NCBI GenBank assembly: GCA_026413225.1 | Contig: CM048554.1 | Location: 91,181,963 to 91,245,962 of the forward strand | DNA from: Otis tarda | Lineage: Eukaryota > Chordata > Aves > Otidiformes > Otididae | Length of the DNA stretch: 64,000 nucleotides | Reading direction: 5' to 3' | In this document: positions 48,301 to 60,489 of the stretch, one piece after another | How the letters are laid out: each line of letters opens with the position of its first letter | Position numbering within the stretch: the first letter of the stretch is position 1 | The notes under the pieces: model-generated | The model's database searches: none | What the model saw: only the letters and a program-made list of their open reading frames with translations | What the model was told of the DNA's origin: nothing | Translations under genes and position numbers: made by a program

Positions 48301-48687
48301 TGTTTTGTTACCCACAGATATGAAAAATAACATTGTACATCCAACTATAATAGGTCCAAAGCCCATGAATGTTACAGTTAGAAAATAGTAACATCAATAT
48401 TATTTACAATATATCAAAGCATAAGTATGCATTTATTTACTGGATCCTGAATATTGGCTGATACTGACAGTAATTCATTAATTAGCCATAATGTTTGCAA
48501 TAAAGAGATCAGTGCAAAAGAAAGTGTTTCCATGACCGTTTCATATACACATATTTATTCACAACAGATATAAATCAATACAGACAAGATTTCTGCATTA
48601 ATAGGCCAGAATTTTGTCTTCTGGAGTTAAGATCCTCCCTTACTGATACCTAACCTAACAGTAACCTGATAAAACATCAAAGCTATC
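45394..48687. other. Non-coding single-copy DNA, no gene recognised
   Basis: No gene was recognised in 3.3 kb. A T24 run ends in GCAG at 46154-46181. The 123-codon minus-strand frame crossing it (46072-46443) reads the run as poly-Lys and has no protein family features. The 47220-47260 region is A-rich. Confidence 0.6.
46154..46177. repeat. T24 homopolymer
   Basis: Twenty-four T residues are followed by GCAG. It could be a poly(A) tail of a minus-strand retrocopy or a slippage-expanded tract. No recognisable retrocopy body adjoins it. Confidence 0.9.
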
Positions 48688-48754
48688 CTTTGAGCAGGAG
48701 GCTGGAGAGATGATCTCCTGACATCCTAAATTATTCTGTGTTTCTATGATTCTA
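48688..48754 (+). mobile_element. CR1 3' tail, plus strand, diverged
   Basis: It reads 'ttgagcaggaggctgga', 'gatgatctcctga', 'ctaaattattctgtg' and 'tttctatgattct', matching the terminal 3' UTR and octamers of an older CR1 subfamily. Sequence to the left is not recognisably CR1. Confidence 0.75.
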
Positions 48755-51700
48755 ACTGCCCTACATATATACAAATTTTCAGAAAATCACACTCTCAACA
48801 AGCATGAACATTAATATAGGCTACTCCAAAAGATGTTGGTTTTTAGACATGTGATATTCCTTTGCTAATGTGTTCAACCAAAATATAAAGAGAGCCCAGG
48901 GGCCTTCAAGTAGGTCAGAATACTTGCTTCTCTTCCCACTGCCCTCCTTCTGTGTCATTCTGAAGTACAGCTACTTTGATCCTATCTTATGTCTTTGATT
49001 TTTCTGAATAATAAACATAACTTTGAAACACATCCTCTATAGAAAAGTTTGATACTGTTGTACATAATATTTCATCCCTCCCCAAATGATCAATTCTAGT
49101 TCATTTGAAATAATTAATTCCAAATAATTAAGATTACTGTGACTGCTACAAAGACAAGACTATTTGAAAAGTCTATATACAGTTAATGAATCCCAGTGTA
49201 AGATTATGGGGTCTATCTGGCACATCATCACAAAATAAGCTTCACTTTACTTCTATTGCTCCATTTTGGGATGGCAGTGATGCTGGACTGATTATAGAAG
49301 GTCATTAATTTCCTTTGTAAACAGAAGCCTTCTTGGACAAAGAAGATGGTCACATTCTCCAGCCTCAGTCTGTAGCAACTGGTGGCTTTTGATTGTCTGC
49401 TAAACTGAAGAAACTTCTGGAGCAGCTTTCCCCCTTCTATTTATAAGGCTTCTCAACTTTCTTTCTAAGGGGAATTAGCCTCCTGAGACTTACTAAAAAA
49501 GCACATATTCTAGTTCAGTGGCTTTCCTCTCAATTCTTCACACCATTTTATCAACGTCTTTCAAAACTGGGTTTTCTATAGGCCCCAGTACCAGACTACA
49601 ATAATTTCAGCAGAAGCATCATCAGTGCCAGTTATAGAGGCATTTACTATTCTTGTTCATCCTACCTGGGATGTCCATGCAAAATAGCTTCCCAAGATTA
49701 AACTATTAAAATTTTCAAGTGATTTAATACTTAATTTTTACAAAAAATATTTTTTTTCAGGGAAAATTTCTTATTCAAGTCTGTTTCTATGAGGCTACAT
49801 GCTAAATTTGATGTTACTGCTCTGTTCGTCCATAACTTTTGAGAGCCACACATTTTACAGGCTTAGATCACTAGAAATTTATTGATTTAGGAAGGTGTTG
49901 GTGGGTATTAATTAGTTTATCAAAAAAAAAAAGAGAAGAGATGGCAGCAGTTTCTCACCTCTTCTCTGTCCCTTAGATCACAGTTAGCCCTCCAAAACAG
50001 GATGACAGAGTACCGTTGCTAACTTACTGGAAACAGACACACAACTCTTCTGGTTAGCCTAAACTCTGTGTCTCCTAACCACAAAGCAGCACTGTCTGAG
50101 GACCTTGCTGACCACAGCTGTTAATGCCTTGCTGGATAACAATACCCCTACATCATGTAGTGGTCCTCACCAGAAAGAGAGAGATACTAATGAACCAGCT
50201 CCCAGGTATGAGCGCTGCCCCTAACAGAGAAGAGGGAGCATCAATGTAGGGGAAAGAAAGGAGGTCAGGAAAGACACAGAGAAACTCAGGGTGCTGGTAG
50301 GAAGAAAGGATTTGAGGATGGGAATGCGTGAACAGATGCTGGCTTCAAGGGAGGAGATATGGTCTATGGAGCCCTACAGTTGACAGAAGAAGTCCTTACG
50401 CTGTATGCTATTGTGGGGATGAATAACAAGTGCCTTGGGGAGAGAGGGGTGGAAAGAAGGAGATGGAGGTACTACCTGCAGTGACTTCACTAGGTAAAAA
50501 ATTATCAAATGAGATCTGAAAATAGTTGTCTTATTTTTGATCTGCTGAAGGGGTCTTATGCTCTTGCATGAAATTTTCACAATAACACATACACTTGTCT
50601 GTTAGGTGCAGATCTTTTCTCTAATAGTCACCGTAAAAGACAAAACCCCACATAGCTTTTTGAGCTGATACATTAGATGATGTTTACTTTTGGGATTGAA
50701 ATTTTCAGTCAGCCATTTTTAAAATGTGCTTTATGAAATGCTGTATAAATTAGCACACTAGATTACAGACCTATTCTACCTCTGCTGTACATTTCTACAA
50801 ATTGCGTTTACTGCAAAACCATATAGCTTTCATTCCTCTTTCTGATTTGTGATACAACAGAGTGTGCCTCTGAAGTGTTCAGTACGCAGAGCAGTAGGTC
50901 ACCGTTCTTTAGTCTGTTTTGTTGTTTTTTTACATACTGTCCCCAAGAAGTGGAAAGAAACTTACTCTCTTCACTCTGCTGACGTTTAGAAAGCTGATGT
51001 CATGTTAGTTTTCATATATTTCCAAGTTCATTCATGTTGGGTGAACCTTTTATCTTTTTAAATGTTAGAAGCCAATACAGGGTGCATGAAGCCAAAGGAA
51101 CAGCAGTTGATGACTCCTAAATTGCTGATATTTAAAAGTTTCAAAGTAACATTCCAAGATAATTCCCAAACTCACATAATAGTTTTCAATTAGTGCTGTT
51201 GAATCCAATTTTCACCTCACAGTTGAGGAAGTTTGATACAGTACGATAGAGCTAAGTCTCAAGAGGTAGAAGAATAAATTAATTTTTTTTTTTCTTCCAC
51301 GAGAAAAGCAGACCAGTAAAAAAAGTAAATTAATTTATTCATATTAATCTCATTCTATTTCCTTTTGCCCTTCTACATTCCTTTAAAACATCACAAAATT
51401 TTAAAGTGGCTTCAAATATGTGAAACAAGGTAAAGTATATAACAGTTGAAAATTAAACAAAATTTTTTTTTTTTCTGCAGGAATCTCCTTCCCCAATGTC
51501 CCCAGTCCCTTCAGAACAGCTGTGGAAAACAATCTTCCTTTTTGGAAACACTTTTATAAAGTCTATCAAAAGATATTTAATGCTCCCACTGAGTTAGGCT
51601 TCAGCTTGTTTTCTCTTTCAAAAGGCCTCCCGATGCGCTCTCACTTCACACTGGAACACGTCATCAGCACTGACTTAAAAGGTTAAAATACTGTTTGTGA

Positions 51701-51958
51701 ATAATCAATGCCACCTCCAGCAACTAGGAGAAAATGCTATTAGTCAGAAGATACCCTTCCGTGAGCACTGATCCCTGTTGTCTGTCTCTCTCTGACCACC
51801 TTGGCAGTGGTACATCCCATCCTCTCACGGGCTTGCCACTTCCCTCTTCAGAAATATAAACTGGCATGAGCAATTTTATGGTGGAGGTGTTCATGGCAGC
51901 TGTAGCTGCTGCAGCAGGGAGCAGGACAAGCCACCTTCCATGTGGGTTAAAGAAAAAA
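48755..51958. other. Non-coding single-copy DNA, no gene recognised
   Basis: No gene can be called in 3.2 kb. A polypyrimidine-CTGCAG acceptor-like site ends at 51480 and is followed by a 67-codon open stretch (51483-51683). This is noted as a weak candidate and is not annotated as an exon. Confidence 0.55.
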
Positions 51959-52300
51959 GAATCATAAAATCATAGAATTGTTTGGGTTGGAAGGGACCTT
52001 TAAAGGTAATCTACTCCAACCCCCCTGCAAGGAGCAGGGACATCTCCAACCAGATCAGGTTGCTCAGAGCCCCATCCAACCTGGCCTTGAATGTTTCTAG
52101 GGGTGGGGCATCCACCACCTCTCTGGGTAACCTGTTCCAGTGTTCCAGCGCCCTCATCATAAAAAATGTCTTCCTCATATGTAGTCTGAATCTACCTCCG
52201 TATAGTTTAAAACCATTACCCCTTGTCCTATCCCTACCAGCCCTACTAAAAAGCCTGTCCCTATCTTTCTTATAAACCCCTTTTAAATATTGAAAGGCCA
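51959..52300 (-). mobile_element. CR1 3' fragment, minus strand
   Basis: The octamer-like tail (gaatcataaaatcatagaat) and 3' UTR are followed by an intact 96-codon ORF2 C-terminus at 52011-52301. That frame includes [48 protein letters not shown] and LLLAGGLE. It is 5'-truncated near 52300, just before the part encoding 'QGDL'. It is moderately diverged from copies A and B. Confidence 0.93.
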
Positions 52301-55300
52301 AAAGGAACCTTTACCCTCTTCTGCATCTCTCACACGAGTCTAATGATGGCTTAATTGTTTTTAACATATGATCTGTCTCAAGCAGCAGAGGTCAAACCAT
52401 CAAACCTAATGTAAAAGAGAACCTGCTGTCTCATTTATGTGACCGGAGAAAGACAGTGGAAACAAAATTACATTTGAGTGAGCAGAGGATAATAAGATCT
52501 GTGAGTTACAAGTGGGAATTCTCTATGCCCTGTCCTGATAAGGGCAATTAGAGAGGCATTATCAGAATAAAACCAAGAGTTCTCCAATAATCAGGTGAAC
52601 TTATAGTGAATGTACTGGTGCTGGCAGATCACAGTCCAAAGAAGGCAAAGGTAGATAAGCCAGTGTCTGAGTATCATCTGAATAAACATTTTCTTTATGG
52701 AAAAAGAATTTGAACAAGAAAATACACCAGTTAAATGAAGTCATTTAGAAAAAGAATTAGTGACCAAGAACAAGGAAAAGTTGGACCAAATGTAGAAATA
52801 ATGAACAATATGATGGAAAATAAACATCAATAAATCCAAACATAAATAAAATTGAACATAAAAGTCTTTGATTAAGCAACATTTTTACCATAAGATTGTG
52901 TACGCTTCTGGAGTGCGTGGAATACCAAAGACTATGAGGTACCAGAGAAACAGTTGCTTCCTAGTCAGAAAGGGTTCTTTCTGCATTAATTTTTATTTTG
53001 AAAGAGTTTCTTAAAACTTCCATTTTTACTGTATCTTGAAAAGAGGGATGGAACTCAACTTTGAAAAATTATATATGGAAAAATGAAACGGTTAAACTGT
53101 TGATAACGCCTTTCTCAGGTGGTTTAGGAAGCTATGAGAAGACTGCAGCTAGCAGAGCATTTTCAGTATCAAGATACCAAAACCAGAGACATTTTTGCCA
53201 TCTAGGACAGCTGTACAAATACTGGCAGATGATTTCTGCCAAAATTAGTATGCTAATAAGAGCAATACTGAATCACGTCTTTCGTCAAGTAGCTATTCAT
53301 CTTCATAGTTTAAGTCAAATTATGGCTCTTGGGACACTATTCTCTAGCACAGGGCACAAATGTCTCTCAGGGCACAAGGCACTCATCTTCTCCAGGAGGA
53401 AATATAAGGCCTTAGTGATCCACATGCTGTTTATACAAGCTCAGTGTTTGCTTGCAGACTTTTGCAAGATTATAACTGTACCATTCACATGGTTTTCCAT
53501 GGCAGTGGAATTAGTCCTTTAGTTATGAAGTTGTGTTTATAGCTCTCCTCATAGCCCTCTCTTCAGAGAAATTGAGACCCTTCAGTGATTAAGAATTCCT
53601 CTTCTCCAGCAGCTTCTGCCATGAGAGAGGAATAAAAACTCAGAGCTTAGCTTCCTAGAGTTCTCAATTTTCAGACTGAAGATCCAACTCTAAAAGCTGT
53701 GTAATTAATATTCATATGTCATACTGTTCGTGATACTCAGAATACACAACCAAACCTCTTGTCTTGCATGTTAATCACACAAGAACCGTGTACATAGTGG
53801 AAGAACTAAGTGTAAATTTGAAACAAGGGTACCTGAAGACAGGGCAACAACTGCTGCTGCAGTTATTGACAACACAAAACAGAATAAAACAGGTCAGTGC
53901 ATAAAAATCATATCTCTTGTTTGCAAGGTGAAAAAGTTCAGTTCAAGTACTTCATGAAGCAATTTCATTATTAATATTACTCCTAATCAGCAAACAGGAA
54001 TAGATTCAAGGACTACTATATTAATGAACACTGAACACAATAACTGTCTTGAGGAATGATATCAAAACCTAACACAAAAGACAGAAATACATTAAACAAG
54101 AAGGTGGAAATTCAAAGGAAAATAAAAATCAGAATAAAGGGTGATTTTCAAGTGGTTAGAAAGTTAAAAAGGGAATTTCAGAAAACAGAATCCTACTCTT
54201 GTAAAGTGAAAAAAAATCCCAAGATTAAAAAAAGTAACAGGTGCAGATTCAAGCTGCAAGATCAAGGAATTGGAAAGGCAGTAACTAGGGACATCAAGAG
54301 AAAAAGAGATTTCACATTTTCAGAAGCAGGAAGCCTTTCAGCAAATAAATAATTCAGACGGGCTACCAGGAAACAGAGTCGTTTCAGAGAAGCTAGAGTC
54401 TAACCTGTGAAATCCTTGCTCCTCCTGAGTAGTTCCTTACACCTTCCAAAGCCCCGTTGATTTCAATCACCAGTTTCCTAAGGAACTTCAGTGGGAATTA
54501 TGGTATAAGCTGATTATCATGAGATAGCCCTAATAATTTGTTTTCTTCAGTCCTTTGTGTTTAATAGAAGAGAATAACAGGAAGACATTTGTGTAGAGAA
54601 TATGTAATCATTGCTGGATTAAATAATCGTTTTTCTGAGCTGTCACACTTCTGAGCCCAAGTATTCAGTCACCATGCAGTTAACATTCCTACTGGCTTTG
54701 CTAATCAGAAAATGAATGGGAAAACACAGGTGAGCATTATGTTAACCTCAGAAGGTCTTTTATCTAAGTGATGTCTAAAGGAATAAACCCATCACATCAA
54801 GGCAAATTATCAACTCTGATCTTATTACTGTGGAGTGGATTATTGAGCAGCTGTTTGTTGAGATGCAATTGATGTATATGAGTCAGACTTGGTAAAGTAT
54901 TTAATGATATTTGTCTAAAATTCAGATTTTATTGACACCAACATTAATCAAACTATTAATCTGAAAGTGCACTCAAGCCAAGCTTTTACATCAGGAGACA
55001 AATAATGGCATAACTATGAAATATTTTTACTATTAAGTGATCAGTCATTATCACTGTTCCTCTTAATAAACTTTCTTGAACAGTTTTTTTTTTTTTCTTT
55101 TCAGTGAGACAAAGTACATAATATGAAGCAAATTCTCTCCTTCTTTCTCCTAAGAATACAACAAAACCAAAATCATGGCACAACAGTACATGAAAAAAAC
55201 TTCTAGGAAGTTTTAGGTTTTATTTATTTATGTGGAAGAAGCTTCGTAAGTCTATTAAAGGCTCTTAGTCTGGAATCACTAATAATGAACTCTATCCTAA

Positions 55301-56525
55301 ACATAATCAGTCATACCAAAAAACAAAGGCAGGAACTAAAACGAGGATGAAATATGTTACTGTAGTGCAAAGAAACAAGAAAGGAAGCATAACGTTTTTT
55401 TATGCAAAGGCATATTCTGAATGAAAGAAGAAAAAACTTGCATTTTGTTCAAGGTGGAGAAGGTGCAGCAGCAAGATGTTGAGAACTGTAACTGGAACAG
55501 TGGGAGAAGAGGATGAACCACTAGGAAATAAACCTGAAGCTCAATTTATGTACAGATCAAAGTCTCAGTTTTGTCAGTGTGACCCAGTTTCATGATTATT
55601 TTCAGGACTGGTATCAATACGCTTTAAAAGCTCTCAAAATAATAATAAAACCCCCCGTCACTATAAATTTTGATTAACATTCTGGTGGTAATTTTGGGCT
55701 GCTCTTTCTTCCAAGTTTCTGTCATCATTCAAACAATGTTCTTACTCTTTTACAGCAATTAATTCTGACCAGAAAATAATGAAACATTCTATACATTTCC
55801 TTTACCTCATAAAGCTTTTGCATAGTTTTTTCAGAATTACAATCCCCGTTCCAATCCCAGATCAAGTCATAGTCATATAGAACCAGTTCAATGGGTCATG
55901 TGAAATGGGCAGTGGTCTCTCCTTTCAGTAGCTCAACATAAATAACTAGCTTAGGCACCATGAAAAACCTGTTAGAGTTCACAAAGGAGCCTGCTCTCAC
56001 TAGTGCAAGTCTCAAGTCTCAGAATGTCTAGACAAGGATATTCCCAGCTGCCTTCAATGCAAAGATGTAGAGGTATTTTTCAGAGGTGTTCTCATCACGC
56101 TGAGATTTGAGAGTAAATGAATACAAATACCAACTTTTGTCTGAAAATCCTAGACTTGTGCTGTGGTTTAAGTAGCTTTCTACTTGCAAGAAGAAAATTC
56201 GGAGAATCAAAGAGAGTAAGAGACAGAGTCCCTAACTGAGTCTGGGATAACCTTTCTGTCTCCCAAGATAACATATCCTGGGAGTCTCATTTTTTCTCCT
56301 TTTAGCTATCAAAGTCCATTTCTTTGGTATACAGACAACTTTCAATTGATTTAATATTTTATATTACAACTAGAAGATGACTGACCCTCAAATGTGTTAT
56401 GCTCCTATGCTTACTGTGAGATAGTTAACCTCTATAGCAGAAATCCTTGTGCTGAAAATTTTAATTTGTCCCAAGTCATAATCCAGTAAGTCACAATAAA
56501 GAGTATTTACAGCATTAACTTTTAA
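52301..56525. other. Non-coding single-copy DNA, no gene recognised
   Basis: The longest open frame is 153 codons (53061-53522, plus). Its composition (many His, Ser, Leu, with no domain motif) and lack of context give no reason to call it a gene. A Lys-rich 98-codon frame at 54056-54352 reflects A-rich DNA. Confidence 0.55.
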
Positions 56526-56660
56526 ATCATAAAGTCACAGAATAATTAGGTTGAATATGTAATTTCTTGTAGGTAATCTGGTCTAACACCCAACTCAAAG
56601 CAGAACTATCTTCGAAGATAAATCCAACTTTGATATTAGGTCAGGTTGTTCAGGGAAGAA
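56526..56660 (-). mobile_element. Old CR1 3' fragment
   Basis: 'tcataaagtcacagaataat', then 'aggttgaatatg', 'caactcaaagcagaac' and 'ggtcaggttgttcaggg' follow the order of a CR1 3' UTR on the minus strand, with many substitutions. The right boundary is vague. Confidence 0.65.
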
Positions 56661-58789
56661 AACCAGTCTATGTAAATATTTTTTGAGACAGCAATTTATG
56701 ATGAGAAGATATTCTGCACCTTTGGCAATTTCTTTCTCTCATAAATGCCTTATCTGCTAGGAGAGGACACCGTCAGTCCAAAACGGACAAAAACTAGGTA
56801 ATGAATAATAATTGTTCCATATTCCTGAAGGGTAGAGTGCACTCTTGCTGGCTGCAGTGCGGCATTTCAGGATATTATCTCGTTTTAAACTCCATATAGA
56901 CTCATAATAACATGTCCAGAAAGTTCATTCCCAGCTACCAGAGAAGAACTGTTTCTTGAATATTCTTCCGATATGTTCATTTGTTTTATATATGTCTTTC
57001 TACAAGTTTCATATGTGAAATTAGAGATGCAATTTCTCCCTACACTACGCAAGGAGAGAGCACCCATGAACAGAGACACAGGTTTTTGCAGCATGCACAG
57101 CGTGTAAGTCTTATGTTGACTTAGTGCAAATATTGGAGGCACCTTTGAATGAAAAGACAAAGTGATCTTAGTGAGCAGCAGTGAATCAAGTAGAATATAT
57201 TCACAGTTGTCTTCCTCCAAGTCTACATCCATTGCTTGGATGCCACTTTGCTTCTGAGATACAGCCTTTTAAACACAGTATCAGTAAAATAAAAGACATA
57301 GATAGCCTCTGAACATAAAATGTTTTATGATGAAAAATAACATCTGCAAATTACTAGAAACCTCTTGTGGTACAATAGAGAAGCTTGATTTGAGATCCTT
57401 TTGAGCTCTCTCTCTCTTTATTGCTTTTTTTTTGGTCAGCTGTATAATTACCAGTTTCTTAATGCATGCAATCAGCATTTGTTGCTTTCAGTGAGTTACG
57501 CTTCTCATCATTGTACTGATCATGTTACTGCTGCCTCTGTTTTGTTCATATTGACCAAACTCGATAGGAAACCAACTTTATTTCAGAAACGGGTCCAATC
57601 TATTGCTGACTCATACGAAAGATTGAAGGCACCCTGACTTTTGAGTCAACATGAGTGTTTGGATGATATTGTTCATTTTCAGTGACTGATTGTCCAATGC
57701 ATGATTTTAATAAGGGGCAGTCAGCAAACAATTCAGTATGATAGGCTGCAGTTCCCATACAACAGACACTTCATATTATCACAAAAGAGACACCCTTCAT
57801 TACATACCACAAATTATCTGTTTTGCTTTCTAAATCAACAGTCAATATCCTCAGCTACTATTAAAGCACATAAATTCACTGAATTTTAGAGAACAACTAA
57901 ATTAAAGTAAATCCAATTCAGAACTGAACTGCTGAAACAATTTACTTGAAAACGTCAGACTATTAAATATTACTGAAGTTTTCCAAAGATATTTCAGTAT
58001 TAAGTTATAAACTTCAAATGAATTTTAAGGTTCAGCATGTTAAAAATGCTGAACTTAGAATTAAAAAAAAGCCTTTTCTTTACACTGGGGAACAACTCTT
58101 TTACATTTTAATTAAACATCAGGAAAACCCCAAGAAGGAAGTGCAGTTCCCAAATTCTGTATTCACTGCTGTGCGGGAAGTTGAAGTGTTTACAGAGTGT
58201 ACAAGTATGCAATTCTTGACAATACGCTATGTCAAACAGCAGCATAGTTGAATATACAGCAAGAAAGATTCATGAGAGGGATTCTTTGGGGATTTAATCT
58301 TACTTGCTTAATAAGAAAATTCAACATGATTCTCTTCTCCTTTGGTCAGATGGTTTTTGCATGTCTTTTTAATTGAACTGACTATTTTGGATTTTGAAAA
58401 TAAATATTTTTATTTTCTTCTGCCTTCTCCAGGCCCAAGTTATGTGTACTTTCCAGATGAGTGACTAGTAAGAAAATATTCCACACCCAAAACTGCAGTG
58501 GTCTTGAATATTAAAGTATTTCAGCCACTCTGGAAGAGACCTATGCCACTAAAACATTGATCTTGGTTACTAGGAGATTAAATTAATGCATGGGTTTGTT
58601 TGGAAGCTGCTAACAAGAGGTGGTTTTCAGTATCAGTTTACGCAAGTGAACCCTCATTTTCCACACAATTGCATAAAATAACTATAATAAGTTCAAGAAA
58701 ATATCACCTTATCCCAGCATCCTATCTCCAAAAATAATCAGCACCAGAGGTAGAGAAAAGAGTGTAAGCATTTAGTGATACTTTTACTT
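56661..58789. other. Non-coding single-copy DNA, no gene recognised
   Basis: No repeat or exon was recognised. The 115-codon minus-strand frame at 56885-57232 has no family features. Confidence 0.6.
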
Positions 58790-59140
58790 GTACACTGTAG
58801 CAAGATGGAAGGCTGTTTCTCTTGGGTTATTCTATGACTTTGTCTAATTGCTTTCTGAATCCTTGCAAATTGTTTGCATTCACAGTACGTTGAAGCAATG
58901 AGTCTTGTAGTTTAGGACTGCGTGGTATGAAGTGGTACCTCACTCTGTTCATCAAAATCTTTCACCCAGTAATTCACTCCTGCCTCCTACTAAGTATGAA
59001 CAATCTCCTTGTTCGACTTCTCCAGGATTTTGTAGGCCTTTATGATCAGCTGTTTTACAGGGTTCAAAGTCCTGGCCTTCTCTCATACTGCTCCACAGAC
59101 TTACTTATCCTTGTGAATTTTATATATATCGTTTTCTTAT
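58790..59140 (-). mobile_element. Possible very old CR1/L3-like fragment
   Basis: 'ttgaagcaatgagtcttgta', then 'gtatgaagtggtacctc' and 'ctccaggattttgtaggcc' resemble, in order, the 3' part of ancient CR1/L3-type elements known from reptiles. The usual pattern there is 'gcaatgagttccaca', 'gtgaagaagtacttcc' and 'catgattttatagacc'. The match is by recalled pattern and is heavily diverged. It may be something else. Confidence 0.4.
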
Positions 59141-60306
59141 TGATAACCATGAACATTGTTCAAGGCATAGGTATGTTGTGAGTTCACAACAATATGATCC
59201 TTTCCATTCTGCTCTCTTCACCCTTCCTTGTCCATCCTTGGTTTGCTTTTTCGATCACTGTTGATTACTGAGCTGATATTTGCATAGAACCATATTTGCG
59301 TGGAACCTGCGTGGAACGGGAAAGCCTGTGGTTCAATATCTGCTTAAGAACTATTCCATATCAGAGAAATAGCACAAAACAAGTAAAGTGATAAATTAGG
59401 CAGAAAAACAATTATATAGGAACAGGTGACCATGGGGCCAGTAATGAAGATGAGAGCTCTTTTGTCACTGACTGACAGCCATTAAGGCAACTGCTTGGAC
59501 ACAGCCTTGACAATTGCCCTGAACTGTGTAACTGATAAGAAGGGGAAATATGATTATCGTGAGCATTAGCGGATATTTCAGGGGACTTACATGATATTTC
59601 TGATGAGCTTCCAGAACGGGCTTGTTGGGAGCATGTAGAACTTATTATGGAATGCTTAGGAAAGGGCCAAAGATGAGGAAAGGGAAGGCTGTAAGTCACA
59701 GGGCCCGTAGGTGTATGTGCCAGTAATTTGCTACTGGCCAGACATGCACATGTCACTGGGTTTGGCTGCTACTGTAAGATCTTTACAAGAATAGGCTTTT
59801 ATAATTCTAAAATCTTTTTCTGGAATGGTGACAGACAGAGCAGATGCAACAATTACCTATTTAAAAGGCAAGATTTTTTTTTCCCTCCATATTTTTTAGA
59901 GATCTGTGCTGAGTTCCACCTGTCATTTTATTTCTCAGTCAGTATTGCCATGCCCTTCTATGACTGCAATAGATTGTCATTTTTCATACTCCAGATAATT
60001 TCATGCTTCTGTACATTTTCCTACACTGAGAAAACTCACCATCAATTCCAGTCCTTATTTTTTGTCTTTTTTACGAGTTACTTATCTATGTAGTAGATAG
60101 ATCCTCTCTATCATCCCAATAGCACTATAATTTCTTTGAGAGTATTCTTGAGTCACTACTCAAAGAAGCAGATATCAACTGGATTCTGCTTGTTCACATT
60201 GCCAGTGATTGCTCCAAATAACTGACAAGATTTGTGAAGTGCTTCGTAAGAGCCATATTGACTCTTCCCCCACACACTTATCCATATATCCTCACTGCAG
60301 TCTTTA
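59141..60306. other. Non-coding single-copy DNA, no gene recognised
   Basis: No gene was recognised. The minus-strand frame at 59412-59756 (114 codons) and a short plus-strand open stretch near 59560-59665 show no known protein. Confidence 0.55.
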
Positions 60307-60489
60307 TCCTTCTTTCCTTCCTTCCTTCCTTCCTGCCTTCCTCTCTCCCTTCCTCCCTTCCTTCTTCCCTTTCTCCCTCCCTCCTTCCCTTCCTTTTTTT
60401 CTTTCCTTCCTTCCTTCCTTCCCTCCCTTACTCCCTCCCTCCTTCTCTCCTTCCCTCCCTCTTCCCTTCCTCCCTTTCCTTCTTTCTCT
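60307..60489. repeat. 183-bp polypyrimidine tract, (CTTC)n/(CCCT)n
   Basis: The plus strand is C/T only, apart from a G at 60335 and an A at 60430. It is built from interrupted CCTT and CCCT units. The frames of 118 and 85 codons here encode only Pro/Ser/Leu/Phe runs and are composition artefacts. Confidence 0.95.

Noticed and set aside
53061-53522. 153-codon plus-strand frame
   Set aside because: No domain, signal or family resemblance is visible, and it has no gene context. It is the longest of several chance frames in A/T-rich DNA.
59280-59345. 'tggttcaat' segment considered as a tRNA T-arm
   Set aside because: No matching acceptor, D or anticodon stems can be drawn around it.
59557-59665. 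Short acidic open stretch on the plus strand, at first considered as a retroviral remnant
   Set aside because: It is only about 35 codons, with stops on both sides and no recognisable retroviral motif or LTR nearby.
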